This document shows positions 25,538 through 46,291 of a stretch of 64,000 nucleotides of DNA, piece after piece. How positions within the stretch are numbered: position 1 is the first letter of the stretch; every line of letters begins with the position of its first letter. This DNA comes from Gemmatimonadota bacterium (GTDB lineage: Bacteria > Gemmatimonadota > Gemmatimonadetes > Gemmatimonadales > Gemmatimonadaceae). The stretch spans positions 1 to 64,000 of the forward strand of contig JAJTHG010000019.1 of the NCBI GenBank assembly GCA_021298835.1. The letters are read 5' to 3'. The position numbers and the translations under genes were made by a program. The notes beneath the pieces are model-generated. The model had not been told where the DNA came from, did not search any database, and saw only the letters and a program-made list of their open reading frames with translations.

Positions 25538-26214
25538 GGCGCCGTCGTCCCCACGTGCAGCGTTCCGACGGACGTCGGGAGGGGGTGTCCGGCCGCGGCT
25601 TCCCATTTCACCTGCGCCTCGGCGAGCCGGCCGTAGCGCGGCTCCCAGTCCGCCAAGGAGACCGGCCGCACCACCGCCGGGTCCACCCGCAGCAACGCGG
25701 CGGCCGCGGGCTCCGTCGCCGGCGCTTCGGCTGGCCCCACGACGGTGGCCTGCCACCGCGCGGCCCAGTCGGGGACCGCCGCCGATGGCACGATGGTCAC
25801 GTCGGTCAGGGGTGCCCATCCCGCCGGCCCGAGCGCCACGGGCTGCACGAAGCGTTCGCCGCGGAGGGCGTCGCTGACGGCGAGCCGCCGGTCGCCCGCA
25901 TCGGTGGCGGATGCCGCGAGGAGCACGAGCGACGGGACGACGGCGAGCGCGATGCCGGTGCCGTGCACGAGCCCCTTGGCCGTCGCGGCGGCGATGCGCA
26001 GCGACGTGAACGCGCCGGGGCCATCGCCGACGACCACCCGGTGCAGGGTCGGCAGGGCGACCTCCGCGCGGGCGAGGACGTCGAGGACCAGCGGCAGCAG
26101 CGCCTCACGGTCGCGCTGGCGCATGCCGGCCGCTCCGTCGGCGAAGCACCGGCCGTCACGCAGGCAGGCCACGGAGGCCCGCGGCCCCGAGGCGTCGAGC
26201 ACGAGCGTCGCCAT
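25534..26214 (-). CDS. tsaB: tRNA t6A synthesis protein TsaB
   Basis: This 226-residue actin-like ASKHA protein is the non-catalytic partner of TsaD. Together with TsaE and TsaC it makes N6-threonylcarbamoyladenosine at position 37 of ANN-decoding tRNAs. The N-terminal strand is LVLDASGPRASVACL, and VVVGDGPGAFTSLRIAAATA is the conserved TsaB core. The C-terminal half is divergent, as in most TsaB. ATG 26212-26214 shares one base with the tsaE stop (TGATG). tsaD is not in the window. Confidence 0.93.
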   Translation of the reverse strand: MATLVLDASGPRASVACLRDGRCFADGAAGMRQRDREALLPLVLDVLARAEVALPTLHRVVVGDGPGAFTSLRIAAATAKGLVHGTGIALAVVPSLVLLAASATDAGDRRLAVSDALRGERFVQPVALGPAGWAPLTDVTIVPSAAVPDWAARWQATVVGPAEAPATEPAAAALLRVDPAVVRPVSLADWEPRYGRLAEAQVKWEAAAGHPLPTSVGTLHVGTTAP

Positions 26215-26686
26215 CACGGAAGGACCTCGAGGTCGAGGTCGCGCGCCCCGGGATCGTCCGGGGGGGCAGCGAGGGTCAGGTGCCACGCCCCCGCCGGCCA
26301 GCGGCCGGCGGCGCGCTCCGGCCACTCGACCAGCGTGACGGCGTCGCCGGCCACGAGTTCGTCCCAGCCGAGCGCATCGAGGTCCGTCGGACGGTGCAGG
26401 CGGTAGAGGTCGAGGTGGCGGACGCGCCCGAGCGGGGCGTCGTACTCGTGCACGAGGGTGAAGGTCGGACTCGTCACCGGCTCGACGACGCCGAGTCCGC
26501 GCACGATCGCCTGGGCGAGGGTCGTCTTCCCCGCCCCGAGGTCGCCGGAGAGGAGCACGACGCGCCCGGTGCCGGCGAGGGCCCGGCCCGCGGCCTCGCC
26601 CCAGGCCGCGAGGGCCTCGCGGGTGAGCCGGGCCCGTCCCGCCGCGAGCCCGCCGGCGCCGCCGGGGGCGGGGGCGATGCGATCGC

Positions 26687-26690
<4 letters not shown>
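26214..26690 (-). CDS. tsaE: tRNA t6A ATPase TsaE
   Basis: This is a 158-residue P-loop ATPase. Walker A is [14 protein letters not shown] at about residues 49-62, followed by the TsaE signature [12 protein letters not shown] and the catalytic LDLYRL. The end has LVEWPERA. It drives the TsaBD cycle. The end of uvrB's reading frame precedes it: ATG 26688-26690 overlaps the uvrB stop by four bases. An N-terminal Gly/Ala extension of ~20 residues is unusual. Confidence 0.95.
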
Positions 26691-28762
<2,072 letters not shown>

Positions 28763-28767
28763 GCCGG

Positions 28768-28773
28768 AATATA
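28768..28773 (-). promoter_or_regulatory. Possible -10 element of a leaderless uvrB transcript
   Basis: The minus strand reads TATATT, five bases, then the uvrB ATG. No convincing -35 is seen 16-18 bp upstream (CCGAGC region). If used, transcription would start at or next to the A of the ATG. Confidence 0.3.
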
Positions 28774-28808
28774 CACCGGCTTCGGGCTTTGCTCGGGGGG
28801 CCTTCCCC

Positions 28809-30986
28809 TTACTCCGCGTCCGTCAGCCGCTCGCGGCGCGCCACCGACGAGACGCCCTTCACCCGCCGCACCGCGTTCACGACCTTCTCGAGGTGGGTCA
28901 GGTGCTCGACGTCCACGAGCACCGCGCCGATCGCGCGCCCGTCAACGGCCTTGAGCTCCATCGCCTTGATGTCGGTGCCCGTGCCGGTGACGGCCGAGGC
29001 GACGTCGGCGTAGAGGCCCCGGCGGTCGTTGCCCTCGAGCACGAGGCGCACGGTGAAGCGCTCGCCCTGCTGCTGCTGCCAGTCGATCTCGAGGCGGCGC
29101 TCGGGCTCGTGGGCGAGCATGAGCACGTTGGGGCAGTCGCCCCGGTGGATGCTGACGCCGCGGCCGCGGGTGACGTAGCCCACCACCTGGTCGCCCGGCA
29201 CCGGCTGGCAGCACTGGGCGTACCGCACCATGAGCCCGTCGGCCCCCTGGATGCGGATCCCCCGGCTCGTCCCCTTCATCCGGTCGACGATCCGCTCGAC
29301 GACGGTCGGCTTGGCCGGGGCCTCCGCCTCCACGTCGAGGTGCGGGAAGATCTGCTTGAGCGCCTGCGTCACGCCGACATCGCCCTGTCCGACCGAGGCG
29401 ATGAGGTGGTGCGCGTCGCGGAGGCCGAGTGCGCGGGCCGCGCGCAGCAGGTCGGCGTCGTCCACCTTGCCGAGCCGGCGCCGCCGGATCTCGCGGTCGA
29501 GGATCTCGCGCCCGATCTTGGCGGCGGTGCGCTGCTCCTCGTGCTTGAGCCACTGGCGGATCTTGTGGCGTGCGCGGCCGGTGCGCACGTGCGCGAGCCA
29601 GTCGCGGCTCGGGCGGGCGAGCTGGCTGGTGAGGATCTCGATCGTGTCGGAGTTCTTCAGCTCGCGGGAGAGCGGGGCGATCTTGCCGTTGACCTTGGCC
29701 CCCTGGCAGTGGGAGCCGACCTCGGTGTGCACGGCGAAGGCGAAGTCGATCGGCGTCGCGCCCCGGGGGAGCTGGATGACGTCGCCGGTCGGCGTGAAGA
29801 CGAAGATCTCGTCCTGGTAGAGGTCGAGCTTGAGGAACTCGAGGAACTCGTCGGGGCTGCGGGCGTCGAGCTGCAGCTCGAGCACCTGGCGGAACCACGA
29901 CAGCGCCCGGTCGAGGTCGTTGGGGCCCTCGCCCTCGCCCGCCTTGTAGAGCCAGTGCGCCGCGATGCCGTACTCGGCGGTGCGGTGCATCTCGCGGGTG
30001 CGGATCTGGATCTCGTAGAGCTGCCGGCCCGGCCCGAAGATGGTGGTGTGGAGCGACTGGTAGCCGTTGGACTTCGGCTGCGCGATGTAATCCTTGATGC
30101 GCTCCTGCACCGGCGTCCAGCCGTCGTGGATGACGCCGAGGGCGTGGTAGCACTCGGGGACGGTGTTGACGATCACGCGGATCGCGAGGAGGTCGTAGAT
30201 CTCGTCGTAGTCCTTCTCGCGCGACTCCATCTTCTTGTGGATGGACCACAGGTGCTTGACGCGCCCCGAGACCTCGACGACCTCGATGCGCGCGCGGCGG
30301 AGCTCCTCCTCGAGCGGCCCGCGCAGCTGCCCGATGAGCGCCTCGCGCTCGGCCCGCTTCTGCTGGACCTTCCGCGCGAGCGCCTTGTACGCCTCCGGCT
30401 CGAGGTGCTTGAAGGCGAGGTCTTCCAGCTCCCAGCGGATGCGCGCGAGGCCGAAGCGGTGCGCCATCGGCGCGTAGAGGTCGAACGTCTCCTGCGCGAT
30501 CCGCCGCCGTTTCTCGTCGGGCATCCACTCGAGCGTCCGCATGTTGTGCAGCCGGTCGGCGAGCTTGATGAGGATCACCCGCGCGTCCTTCGCGATGCTG
30601 AGCAGGAGCTTGCGGTAGTTCTCGACCTGCCGCTCGAGCTTGGACGTCAGCGTGAGGGCGCCGATCTTGGTGAGGCCGTCAACGATCCGCGCGACCTCGT
30701 CGCCGAACTCGCGCCGCACGTCCTCGACGGTCACCGCGGTGTCCTCGACGACGTCGTGCATGAGCCCGCCCGCGACCGTCACGCTGTCGCGCTGCAGTTC
30801 GGCGAGGATCCGCGCCACCTCGACGCAGTGCGTCACGTAGGGCTCGCCCGACCGCCGCACCTGCCCGCTGTGCGCCCGCTCCGAGAACCGGTAGGCGCGC
30901 GCCAGCAGGTCGGCGTCGAGGCGGTCGTTCAGCTCGGGCGGCAGCTCCCAGCCCGGGATGACGTCGGACAGGGCGATCGCGGTCAT
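28809..30986 (-). CDS. RelA/SpoT bifunctional (p)ppGpp synthetase/hydrolase
   Basis: This 725-residue stringent-response enzyme has an N-terminal HD hydrolase domain with [15 protein letters not shown] and the metal motif [10 protein letters not shown]. The synthetase domain contains the Rel hallmark [20 protein letters not shown] and [15 protein letters not shown] domain follows ([20 protein letters not shown]). A C-terminal ACT domain runs from about residue 650. The intact HD site suggests both synthesis and hydrolysis (Rel or SpoT type). ATG 30984-30986 follows radC by 22 bases. Confidence 0.96.
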   Translation of the reverse strand: MTAIALSDVIPGWELPPELNDRLDADLLARAYRFSERAHSGQVRRSGEPYVTHCVEVARILAELQRDSVTVAGGLMHDVVEDTAVTVEDVRREFGDEVARIVDGLTKIGALTLTSKLERQVENYRKLLLSIAKDARVILIKLADRLHNMRTLEWMPDEKRRRIAQETFDLYAPMAHRFGLARIRWELEDLAFKHLEPEAYKALARKVQQKRAEREALIGQLRGPLEEELRRARIEVVEVSGRVKHLWSIHKKMESREKDYDEIYDLLAIRVIVNTVPECYHALGVIHDGWTPVQERIKDYIAQPKSNGYQSLHTTIFGPGRQLYEIQIRTREMHRTAEYGIAAHWLYKAGEGEGPNDLDRALSWFRQVLELQLDARSPDEFLEFLKLDLYQDEIFVFTPTGDVIQLPRGATPIDFAFAVHTEVGSHCQGAKVNGKIAPLSRELKNSDTIEILTSQLARPSRDWLAHVRTGRARHKIRQWLKHEEQRTAAKIGREILDREIRRRRLGKVDDADLLRAARALGLRDAHHLIASVGQGDVGVTQALKQIFPHLDVEAEAPAKPTVVERIVDRMKGTSRGIRIQGADGLMVRYAQCCQPVPGDQVVGYVTRGRGVSIHRGDCPNVLMLAHEPERRLEIDWQQQQGERFTVRLVLEGNDRRGLYADVASAVTGTGTDIKAMELKAVDGRAIGAVLVDVEHLTHLEKVVNAVRRVKGVSSVARRERLTDAE

Positions 30987-31008
30987 CGCCGTCTCCCGGC
31001 CGGTCCCG

Positions 31009-31716
31009 TCACAGGAGCCCCGCCTCGGCGAAGCTGACGTAGCGGCCGCGGCCGATGATCACGTGATCGTGGACCGGGATGCCGAGCAACCGACCGGCCG
31101 CGACGAGCTGCTCGGTCACCAGCCGGTCCTCGGCCGAGGGCGTCGGATCGCCGCTCGGGTGGTTGTGCACGAGGATCAGGGCGGCGGCCCGCTCGGCGAT
31201 CGCCTCGCGGAAGACCTCGCGCGGGTGCACGAGCGACGCGTCGAGAACCCCCCGCGACACCGTGATGTCGCGGTCGAGCCGATGCTGCGCGTCGAGAATC
31301 GCCACGTGGAACTCCTCCACCGCCAGGTCCTGCAGGCGGGCGGCGAACGCCGCCCGCACGTCCCGGGGCGACCGCAGCGGCACCCCGTCGTCCCGATGTT
31401 CCTCGGCCGACCGGCGCCCGAGTTCCAGCGCCGCCGCGACCGCCCCGGCTCGCGCCGGGCCCATCCCGTCCACCCCCTCGAGGGCCGCCACCGGTTCGCG
31501 CGCCAGACGGCGCAGGGACCCGCCCGCCCACGCGTGCACCCGGTGCGCGACCCCCAAGGCAGATTGCCCCGGGCCTCCGGATCCGATGAGCAGGGCGAGC
31601 AGCTCCGGGGTCGAGAGCGCCTGCGCCCCCAGGTGGCGCAGGCGCTCCCGGGGCCGGTCGCGGAGGGGCAACTCCCGTATGTGTAACGTCGGCTCGAACG
31701 GGGGGCCAGAGCGCAT
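31009..31716 (-). CDS. radC: RadC family JAB-domain protein
   Basis: This is a 235-residue protein. An N-terminal helix-hairpin-helix-like region (LGAQALSTPELLALLIGSG, GVDGMGPARAGAV) precedes the MPN/JAMM domain. That domain has a zinc motif EEFHVAILD, then HNHPSGDPTPSAEDRLVTEQ. The family's biochemical role is unsettled despite its name. I use ATG 31714-31716; a start 33 bases upstream is also open. It is followed closely by the rel gene. Confidence 0.93.
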   Translation of the reverse strand: MRSGPPFEPTLHIRELPLRDRPRERLRHLGAQALSTPELLALLIGSGGPGQSALGVAHRVHAWAGGSLRRLAREPVAALEGVDGMGPARAGAVAAALELGRRSAEEHRDDGVPLRSPRDVRAAFAARLQDLAVEEFHVAILDAQHRLDRDITVSRGVLDASLVHPREVFREAIAERAAALILVHNHPSGDPTPSAEDRLVTEQLVAAGRLLGIPVHDHVIIGRGRYVSFAEAGLL

Positions 31717-31806
31717 CAGGGCGGACTCGTGCTGGAGGTCCCGGCACAATGCCGCCCCGGCCGCGGCCGACGTGGGCCAACGATTGCCGGCAGGGGCGAA
31801 ACCTCC

Positions 31807-31833
31807 CCGGCCGGCCGACGCGATGCCGGCCGG
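31807..31833. terminator. Hairpin downstream of secA
   Basis: A 9-bp perfect stem (31807-31815 with 31825-31833) with a 9-base loop lies ten bases after the secA stop. It lacks a U-tract, so termination is uncertain. Confidence 0.4.
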
Positions 31834-31842
31834 CGCCGAGTG

Positions 31843-34949
<3,107 letters not shown>

Positions 34950-34953
<4 letters not shown>

Positions 34954-35621
34954 GTCCGGTCGGACTCGTCGTCGTGTGGGCCACGGGTCCGGTCGGACCC
35001 GGCGGCATGCGAGGCCGGCGCCGCGCCGGCGTACAACCCGTGCGCCGCGATGTAGCCGGCGACGGCCTCGGGGACGAACCCGCGCACCGACCGCCCCGCG
35101 GCGACCCGTTCGCGAATCTCCGTCGAGGAGACGTCCACCCGGCGAGCCGCCAGCGCGAGCGGCTCGCCGGCACCCCGGATCGCGAGCGCCCGGATCTCCG
35201 CCGGCAGCGTCGCCGCCGTGCGGTCGTCCCGGGTCATCACGACCAGGCGCGCCAGCGCCAGAACCTCCCCCGGCTCGCGCCACTGCGGCAGGAGCACCGC
35301 CGCATCGGCGCCGAGCAGCAACAGCAGCGACGCCTCCGGGTCCCGCCTCCGGAGGTGGCGCAGCGTGTCAACCGTGAATGATAACCCGCCGCGCTCGATT
35401 TCGACGGGATCCACGGCGAACCGCGGCTCGTCCCCGGCCAGCAACCCGACCATCGCCAGTCGGTGCGCCGCCGACGCCCCGGCGCCGGGCTTCAGGGGCT
35501 GCCGGGCCGCCGGCACGAAGACCAGCCGGTCGAGCGCGAGGTGCTCGACGGCGTCCTGCGCCAGCAGCAGGTGTCCCACGTGGGGCGGATCGAATGATCC
35601 GCCGAAGACCCCGAGGCGCAC
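34950..35621 (-). CDS. nadD: Nicotinate-nucleotide adenylyltransferase NadD
   Basis: This 223-residue enzyme makes deamido-NAD from nicotinate mononucleotide and ATP. The nucleotidyltransferase motif is GVFGGSFDPPHVGHLLLAQD at the N-terminus. VPAARQPLKPG is the substrate loop and VSSTEIRERVAAG is the ISSTxIR motif. The start is GTG 35619-35621, seven bases after bamD. The C-terminal ~20 residues (after YIAAHGLY) are a polar extension. Confidence 0.96.
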
Positions 35622-35628
35622 GGACGCC

Positions 35629-36429
35629 TCAGGCGCCCGGAGGCGCCGTCGGCGGGGTGGTTCCGCCGACGGCGGGGGCGGCCGCGGGGGCCGCGCAGGC
35701 CGCGCCCACGCCGGCGTCGGAGGGCCATCCCTTGCGCAGCGTCGTGCAGAGCTCGGACGCGTCCTCGATGTACTTGATCGAGCGGTACACCTCGAGCAGC
35801 GCGAGCCCCGCCCGCCGGGCCGCGTCGGTGGTCGGGTACTGCGCGAGGACGTCGCGGAAGTAGATGATGGCCGAATCGGGCGCCTTGCGCCGCTTGTAGT
35901 GCAGCCCGATCTCGACGTCCTTCGACGCCATCCACTCGTCGAGCCGGCCGAGTTCCGCCAGCGCCCGCGGGCGGAGCGACGACTCGGGATACGCCGACAG
36001 CAGCGTCCGGAACGTCGATTGCGCCAGCACGCCGTACTGCTGGTCGAGCGTCGGCTTCCGCCACAGCTTGCCGTACTCGAGCCCCTGCTCGAGCAGGGCG
36101 TCGTCGGCCAGCGAGTCCTCGGGGAACGACTCGGAAATCCGCGCGTACGTGTTCGCCGCCACCAGGTGCTCGCCGCGGTAGCTGTAGGCGCGGGCCAGGT
36201 ACAGGTACGCCGACGGCAGCAGCGGGTCCCGCGTGCCCAGTTCGAGGGTGACCTTCTGGAATCCCTCGACGGCGTTGTCCCACTTCTTCCGCTGGTACTC
36301 GAGCAGCGAGGCCCCGAAGAGTGCGTCGGGGGTCGGATAGGTGCTCACGCGGAAGGAGGGCCCGCAGGCCGTCGCGACGAGCGCGGCGGCCGCGACGCCG
36401 ATCCCCCCGAGGTGCCGGCAACGGCTCAC
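35629..36429 (-). CDS. bamD: Outer-membrane assembly lipoprotein BamD
   Basis: This 266-residue lipoprotein is the essential TPR subunit of the BAM complex that inserts beta-barrels. The signal ends in a lipobox-like LVATAC. Five TPR-like helical pairs follow ([60 protein letters not shown]). A Pro/Ala tail of ~30 residues closes it. The GTG start 36427-36429 overlaps the UXS gene stop. A generic YfiO-like lipoprotein is the alternative. Confidence 0.88.
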   Translation of the reverse strand: MSRCRHLGGIGVAAAALVATACGPSFRVSTYPTPDALFGASLLEYQRKKWDNAVEGFQKVTLELGTRDPLLPSAYLYLARAYSYRGEHLVAANTYARISESFPEDSLADDALLEQGLEYGKLWRKPTLDQQYGVLAQSTFRTLLSAYPESSLRPRALAELGRLDEWMASKDVEIGLHYKRRKAPDSAIIYFRDVLAQYPTTDAARRAGLALLEVYRSIKYIEDASELCTTLRKGWPSDAGVGAACAAPAAAPAVGGTTPPTAPPGA

Positions 36430-37385
36430 AGTGTGCGCGCCTCGGCCGGCTGCTTCGCCAGCACCTCGCGGAAGTAGGCGATCGTGTGCCCGAGTCCCTC
36501 GCGGAGCGGGACCCTGGGCTCCCAGCCGAGTTGCGCACGCGCCTTGGTGAGGTCGGGCTGGCGCACCTTGGGATCGTCCTCGGGCAGGGGCCGGCGGTCG
36601 ATCGGGCTCGACGAGCCCGTCAGTTCGAGGACGAGGTCGGCGAGCTGCTGCACGGTGAACTCGCCCGGGTTGCCGATGTTCGTCGGCAGGTTGTCGCCCT
36701 GGTGGAAGAGGCGGTAGATGCCTTCCACCTCGTCCTGCACGTAGCAGAACGACCGCGTCTGCGATCCGTCGCCGTACACGGTGAGCGGCTGCCCCCGCAG
36801 CGCCTGCACGATGAAGTTCGAGACGACCCGGCCGTCGTTGGGTCGCATGCGGGGGCCGTAGGTGTTGAAGATGCGCACGATGCGGGTGTCAACCCCGTGG
36901 AAGCGGTGGTAGGCCATGGTGATGGCCTCGGCGAAGCGCTTGGCCTCGTCGTACACCCCGCGGGGACCGATCGGGTTCACGTTCCCCCAGTAGGACTCCG
37001 GCTGCGGGTGCACGAGCGGGTCGCCGTAGACCTCGCTGGTACTCGCGAGCAGGAAGCGCGCCCCCTTGGCCTTGGCGATGCCGAGCGCGTTGTGGGTGCC
37101 GAGGGATCCCACCTTGAGGGTCTGGATCGGCATCTCGAGGTAGTCCACCGGGCTGGCCGGCGAGGCGAAGTGCAGCACCCCGTCGAGCGGGCCCGCCACG
37201 TAGGAGTACGTCGAGATGTTGTGCTCGAGGAACTCGAAGTGGGGATTGCCCATCAGGTGCGCGATGTTCTCCGGCGACCCGGTGAGGAAGTTGTCCATCC
37301 CGACGACGCGGTGGCCGTCGGCGAGGAAGCGGTCGCAGAGGTGGCTGCCGAGGAATCCCGCGGCGCCGGTCACGAGCACGCGCAT
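36426..37385 (-). CDS. uxs: UDP-glucuronate decarboxylase (UDP-xylose synthase)
   Basis: This 319-residue extended SDR converts UDP-glucuronate to UDP-xylose. It has Rossmann [15 protein letters not shown], the family-specific [40 protein letters not shown], and the YDEAKR catalytic Tyr-x3-Lys. [20 protein letters not shown] and [16 protein letters not shown] complete the signature. ATG 37383-37385 shares a base with the stop of the UDP-glucose dehydrogenase gene, the enzyme that supplies its substrate. Confidence 0.95.
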   Translation of the reverse strand: MRVLVTGAAGFLGSHLCDRFLADGHRVVGMDNFLTGSPENIAHLMGNPHFEFLEHNISTYSYVAGPLDGVLHFASPASPVDYLEMPIQTLKVGSLGTHNALGIAKAKGARFLLASTSEVYGDPLVHPQPESYWGNVNPIGPRGVYDEAKRFAEAITMAYHRFHGVDTRIVRIFNTYGPRMRPNDGRVVSNFIVQALRGQPLTVYGDGSQTRSFCYVQDEVEGIYRLFHQGDNLPTNIGNPGEFTVQQLADLVLELTGSSSPIDRRPLPEDDPKVRQPDLTKARAQLGWEPRVPLREGLGHTIAYFREVLAKQPAEARTL

Positions 37386-38689
37386 CAGCGCCCCCGCCCG
37401 ATCGAGTCGTAGGTGAAGCCCAGCGTCCGCATCTTCGCCGGGTCGTAGAGGTTGCGGCCGTCAACGACGATCGGCCGCTTGAGCGCCGCCTTGATCCGAG
37501 CGAAGTCCGGATGCCGGTACTCGTTCCAGTCCGTCACGACCACGAGCGCGTCGGCGCCGTCGAGGGCGGCGAAGGCGTTGGGCGCGAAGGTCACGCGCGT
37601 CCCGAGGCGTCGCTGGGCCTCGTGCATCGCCACCGGATCGTGCACGGCGACCGTCGCGCCACCGGCCAGCAGCTCCTCGATCAGCACCAGCGCCGGCGCT
37701 TCGCGCATGTCGTCGGTGTTGGGCTTGAAGGCCAGCCCCCAGACCGCGATCCGCGCCCCCTGCACGCGCCCACCCAGCGCCCGCGCGACCTTGGCCCCCA
37801 GCACGTGCTTCTGCCGCTCGTTGGCCGCGTGGACCGCGCGGACGACCGAGAGCTCGGCTCCGTATTCCTCCCCCGTCCGCACCAGCGCCTGTACGTCCTT
37901 GGGGAAGCACGACCCGCCGTAGCCCGGTCCGGGAAAGAGGAAGCTCGGCCCGATGCGTGCGTCCGACCCGATGCCCTTGCGCACGAGGTCAACGTCGGCG
38001 CCGGTCTTCTCGCACAGCATCGCGACCTCGTTCATGAACGAGATGCGCGTCGCCAGCATCGCGTTGGCCGCGTACTTGGTCATCTCCGCCGACGGGATGT
38101 CCATGAAGATCACGGGCCGGCCGGTGCGCACGAACGGCGCGTACAGGTCGCCCATGACCTGCCGTGCGACATCGGTCGCGACGCCCACGACCACGCGGTC
38201 GGGCTTCATGAAGTCGTCCACGGCCGCCCCTTCCTTCAGGAACTCCGGGTTCGAGCACATGTGGAACGGCCGGTCGGTGAACTCGCGGATCTTCGCCTCG
38301 ACCTTCGCGGCGGTGCCCACCGGGACGGTGCTCTTGGTGACGACCACGAGTTCACGCTGCATGTGCCGGCCGATGGCCTCGGCCACCGCCAGCACGTAGG
38401 TCAGGTCGGCCGAGCCGTCCTCGTCCTGCGGCGTGCCGACCGCGATGAAGCAGACCTCCGCCGAGCCGATCGCGGCGGCGGCGTCGGTGGTGAAGGTGAG
38501 ACGCCCCTCGGCCTGGTTGCGCGCGACGAGGGCGTCGAGCCCCGGCTCGTAGATCGGCAGGACGTTCCGCCGGAGTCCCTCGATCTTGCGCGCGTCCACG
38601 TCGAGACAGGTGACGTCGTTGCCGGTCTCGGCGAGGCAGGCGCCGAGCACGAGCCCCACGTAGCCGGAGCCGACCACGGTGATGTGCAT
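37385..38689 (-). CDS. ugd: UDP-glucose 6-dehydrogenase
   Basis: This 434-residue enzyme oxidises UDP-glucose to UDP-glucuronate with two NAD. N-terminal Rossmann [20 protein letters not shown] is followed by the central [20 protein letters not shown]. The catalytic Cys is in [17 protein letters not shown], and the C-terminal UDP-binding domain has [18 protein letters not shown]. It feeds the adjacent UDP-xylose synthase. ATG 38687-38689 starts 15 bases after the next sugar dehydrogenase. Confidence 0.96.
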   Translation of the reverse strand: MHITVVGSGYVGLVLGACLAETGNDVTCLDVDARKIEGLRRNVLPIYEPGLDALVARNQAEGRLTFTTDAAAAIGSAEVCFIAVGTPQDEDGSADLTYVLAVAEAIGRHMQRELVVVTKSTVPVGTAAKVEAKIREFTDRPFHMCSNPEFLKEGAAVDDFMKPDRVVVGVATDVARQVMGDLYAPFVRTGRPVIFMDIPSAEMTKYAANAMLATRISFMNEVAMLCEKTGADVDLVRKGIGSDARIGPSFLFPGPGYGGSCFPKDVQALVRTGEEYGAELSVVRAVHAANERQKHVLGAKVARALGGRVQGARIAVWGLAFKPNTDDMREAPALVLIEELLAGGATVAVHDPVAMHEAQRRLGTRVTFAPNAFAALDGADALVVVTDWNEYRHPDFARIKAALKRPIVVDGRNLYDPAKMRTLGFTYDSIGRGR

Positions 38690-38704
38690 GGCGGTCCCCG
38701 GGCG

Positions 38705-40083
<1,379 letters not shown>

Positions 40084-40084
<1 letters not shown>

Positions 40085-41193
40085 CAGCGCCCGTAGAAGC
40101 CGCGCACGGCGGCGATGACTTCGTCGAGCTGCGCCGTGGTGAGCTCCGGGTACACGGGCAGGGAGAGAACCTCCTGCGCGGCGCGCTCCGCCTCGGGGAA
40201 CTGCCCTTCCTTGCAGCCGAGGTACGCGAAGCACGGCTGCAGGTGCATGGGCAGCGGGTAGTACACGTTCGAGCCGATGCCCCGCGCCTTGAGGTGGGCC
40301 TGCAGGGCATCCCGTCGCGGGACGCGGATCGTGTACTGGTTGTAGATGCTCTCGCTCTCGGGGAGGACGACCGGCGTCGCGACCTCGGGGACGTCGGCGA
40401 AGCCGGCGTCGTAGTGCGCCGCGTTGCGGCGCCGGGCCGCGCTCCAGCCCGCGAGGTGCGGCAGCTTGGCGTGCAGCACCGCGGCCTGCAGCGTGTCGAG
40501 GCGCGAGTTGTAGCCGACCTCGTCGTGGAAGTACTGCTTGGCCCCGCCGTGCACCCGGAGCCGGCGCAGCCGCTCGGCGAGCGCGTCGTCGTTGGTGACC
40601 ATCATGCCGCCGTCGCCGTAGCCGCCGAGGTTCTTCGACGGGAAGAACGAGAACGTGCCGATCGTCGCGATCTGGCCGGCCATGACCCACTCGCCGCACA
40701 CGTGGCGCCGGGCCCCGATGCTCTGGGCGGCATCCTCGATGACGGGGAGGCCCACCGCTTCCCGCACGAGCTCGAGCGGCGCCATCTGCCCGAAGAGGTC
40801 CACCGGGACGACGGCCTTCGACCGCGTCGTGCGCGCGGCCGCGGCGGCCGCGGGATCGAGGTTGAACGTCCGCGGGTCGATGTCGGCGAAGACGGGCGTC
40901 GCGCCGACGTTGTGGATCGTCCCCGCCGTCGCGAAGAAGGTGAACGGGGTCGTGATGACTTCGTCGCCGCGCCCGATGTCGAGCGCCCGCAAGGCGAGCA
41001 GCAGCGCGTCGGTGCCGCTGGCGCACCCGATGGCGTGCTTCGTCTTCGAGAGCGTGGCGACGTCGGCTTCGAGCTCCTCGACCGGTCGGCCGAGGATGAA
41101 CGTCTGGTCGTCGACGACCCGCATCATCGCGGCGACGACGTCGTCGCGGATCGCGGCGTGCTGGGCCTTGAGGTCGAGAAGCGGTACCGGCAT
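40084..41193 (-). CDS. DegT/DnrJ/EryC1 aminotransferase (WbpE-like)
   Basis: This 369-residue PLP-dependent sugar aminotransferase probably adds the 3-amino group to UDP-3-keto-GlcNAcA. Motifs include CASGTDALLLALRALDIGRG, the cofactor Asp in VIEDAAQSIGA, the Schiff-base Lys in SFFPSKNLGGYGDGGMM, and YNSRLDTLQAAVLHAKL. Of DegT enzymes, those next to WbpA/B/D homologues are WbpE or WlbC. I start at ATG 41191-41193, giving MPVPLLDLKAQHAAI. The gap of 86 bases upstream contains a hairpin. Confidence 0.92.
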
Positions 41194-41233
41194 GTGAGAG
41201 TCGGGGTCAGCGCGCAGTCCCGTAAGATCGCCG

Positions 41234-41268
41234 GTTGCGCAGGGCTGCACAACCCGTTGCTGCGCAAC
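41234..41268. promoter_or_regulatory. 9-bp hairpin in the wbpB-wbpE gap
   Basis: GTTGCGCAG at 41234-41242 pairs with CTGCGCAAC at 41260-41268 across a 17-base loop. It occupies the only sizeable gap (41194-41279) in the sugar block. It could be an operator, an attenuator or a processing site; there is no U-tract. Confidence 0.4.
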
Positions 41269-41279
41269 AACTTGGGTGG

Positions 41280-42341
41280 TCAGGCCGGATGTCCGGTCCC
41301 GTACGGGAGGGGAAAGCGCACCGCCGAGCCCGTGCGCGCCGCCTCGTAGATGCCGAGGACCAGCTCGAGCGACTTCCGCCCTTCGCGCCCGTCGGTGTCG
41401 GGCCGGGCCTCGCCGCGCAGGACCGAGACCACGTTGCGATAGTACGGCACGTGACCGAACCCGTACACGCTGGGCGGATTCGTGTTCGCCGCGTCAACGA
41501 GCCGGTCGTCGTCGTCGTAGTCGGCGAACTGCCAGTGCTCGATGCGGTTCACGGCCGTCCCGCCGATGCGCGCCGTCCCGCGCTCGCCGATGAGGGTGAT
41601 GGAGCCCTCGAGGTTCTTCGGATAGGTGAGCATCGTGATGTCGAAGACGCCGAGGGCCCCCGATGTGAACCGCACGACGGCCGCCCCGGTGTCCTCCGCC
41701 TCGATGCGCCGGGCGAGCGTCGCCGTCTCCGCCACGACGCTCGACGGCGGCCCCATGAGCCACTGCATGAGGTCCACGTAGTGGCTCGCCTGATTCAGGA
41801 AGGCGCCGCCATCGTACGCCCACGTGCCGCGCCACGGCGCCTGGTCGTAGTACTCCTGCGGCCGGGTCCAGCGCACGGTGCAATTGGCCGTGTAGAGGCG
41901 GCCGAAGCGACCCTTCGCGACGGCGCGGTGCAGCAGCTGGACGGTGGGATTGAGCCGGTTCTGCTTCACGACGAACAGCTGCACGCCGGCCCGGTCGCAC
42001 GCGGCGATCAGCCGGTCCGCCGCCTCGAGCGAGATCGCCATCGGCTTCTCGGAGAGGACGTGCTTCCCCGCCTCGGCCGCGAGGATGCCGTGCGCCGGGT
42101 GCAGACCGCTCGGCGTGGCCACCACGACGAGGTCGCACGGGGTGCCGGCGAGCATATCGGCCAGCGCGCCGTAGGCCGGCACGCCACCCGCCAGCCGGGC
42201 CAACGCGTCGGCGCGCTCGCGCTCGATGTCGGCGACGGCCACGACGCGCAGACCCTCGACCTGGGCGATGGCCTCGACGTGGTTGCGCGCAATCCGCCCG
42301 CAGCCGAGGAGGGCGACGCGGAACTCGTCGAGCCCGCTCAC
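41280..42341 (-). CDS. Gfo/Idh/MocA oxidoreductase (WbpB-like 3-dehydrogenase)
   Basis: This 353-residue NAD-dependent sugar dehydrogenase has Rossmann [20 protein letters not shown]. The family motif EKPM occurs in [19 protein letters not shown], followed by [40 protein letters not shown] contains the catalytic His. WbpB-type enzymes oxidise UDP-GlcNAcA at C3 for transamination, and the neighbours support this. The GTG start 42339-42341 overlaps the acetyltransferase stop (GTGA). Confidence 0.9.
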   Translation of the reverse strand: MSGLDEFRVALLGCGRIARNHVEAIAQVEGLRVVAVADIERERADALARLAGGVPAYGALADMLAGTPCDLVVVATPSGLHPAHGILAAEAGKHVLSEKPMAISLEAADRLIAACDRAGVQLFVVKQNRLNPTVQLLHRAVAKGRFGRLYTANCTVRWTRPQEYYDQAPWRGTWAYDGGAFLNQASHYVDLMQWLMGPPSSVVAETATLARRIEAEDTGAAVVRFTSGALGVFDITMLTYPKNLEGSITLIGERGTARIGGTAVNRIEHWQFADYDDDDRLVDAANTNPPSVYGFGHVPYYRNVVSVLRGEARPDTDGREGRKSLELVLGIYEAARTGSAVRFPLPYGTGHPA

Positions 42342-42943
42342 GCGCTCCCCTCGGGTGCCATGCGCTCGCCGTCGAGGACGTAACGCTCGCCCGTCGCCGG
42401 GCACCGGAAGCGCCGGACGCCATCCGCCTCGAGCGGCAGCGGCACCAGCTTCTCCCCGTGACGCGACATCCAGCCGGTGCGCCGCGCCGGCACGCCCGTC
42501 ATGAGCGCGTAGGCGGGGACGTCCCGCGTCACCACGGCCCCCGCGCCGACGAAGGCGTACTCGCCGATGCTGTGGCCGCACACGACGGTGGCATTCGCCC
42601 CGATCGTCGCCCCGCGTCCCACACGCGTCGGGCGGTATTCGGTCTTCCGGGAGACGGCGCTCCGCGGATTGAGCACGTTGGTGAAGACCATGGACGGCCC
42701 GCAGAACACGTCGTCTCCGAGCTCGACGCCCTCGTAGATCGAGACGTTGTTCTGGATCTTCACGTTGTCGCCGATCCGCGTCCCGTTCATGACGACGACA
42801 TTCTGGCCAAGCGAGCAGCGCGCGCCGATCACGGCACCCGGCAGGACGTGGCAGAAGTGCCAGACCCGCGTCCCCGCGCCGATCGTCGCGCCGTCATCGA
42901 CGTAGGCGGACTCGTGGACGACGGCGGTCGGATCGACGCTCAT
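42338..42943 (-). CDS. Hexapeptide N-acetyltransferase (WbpD-like)
   Basis: This is a 201-residue left-handed beta-helix acyltransferase with successive hexapeptides ([56 protein letters not shown]). The catalytic-type [18 protein letters not shown] loop is present. This set matches WbpD/WlbB, which acetylates the 3-amino group to give UDP-GlcNAc3NAcA. A C-terminal ~30-residue extension carries a single Cys ([16 protein letters not shown]). ATG 42941-42943 lies 33 bases after the carB stop. Confidence 0.92.
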   Translation of the reverse strand: MSVDPTAVVHESAYVDDGATIGAGTRVWHFCHVLPGAVIGARCSLGQNVVVMNGTRIGDNVKIQNNVSIYEGVELGDDVFCGPSMVFTNVLNPRSAVSRKTEYRPTRVGRGATIGANATVVCGHSIGEYAFVGAGAVVTRDVPAYALMTGVPARRTGWMSRHGEKLVPLPLEADGVRRFRCPATGERYVLDGERMAPEGSA

Positions 42944-42976
42944 CGCAGGCTCGTGGCGAGGGTCACGCGGCCGCCC

Positions 42977-46210
<3,234 letters not shown>

Positions 46211-46238
46211 GGGCGGAACGGCAGGGGGCGGGTGCGAC

Positions 46239-46267
46239 GAAGGGGGGAGCCGACGGCCCCCCCCTTC
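46239..46267. terminator. Hairpin between rpmB and carB
   Basis: GAAGGGGGG (46239-46247) pairs with CCCCCCTTC (46259-46267) in the 81-base gap. It may reduce read-through from the ribosomal operon into carB; the T-tract is poor. Confidence 0.45.
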
Positions 46268-46291
46268 ATCGGCTAACGGCAGGCACGGACG

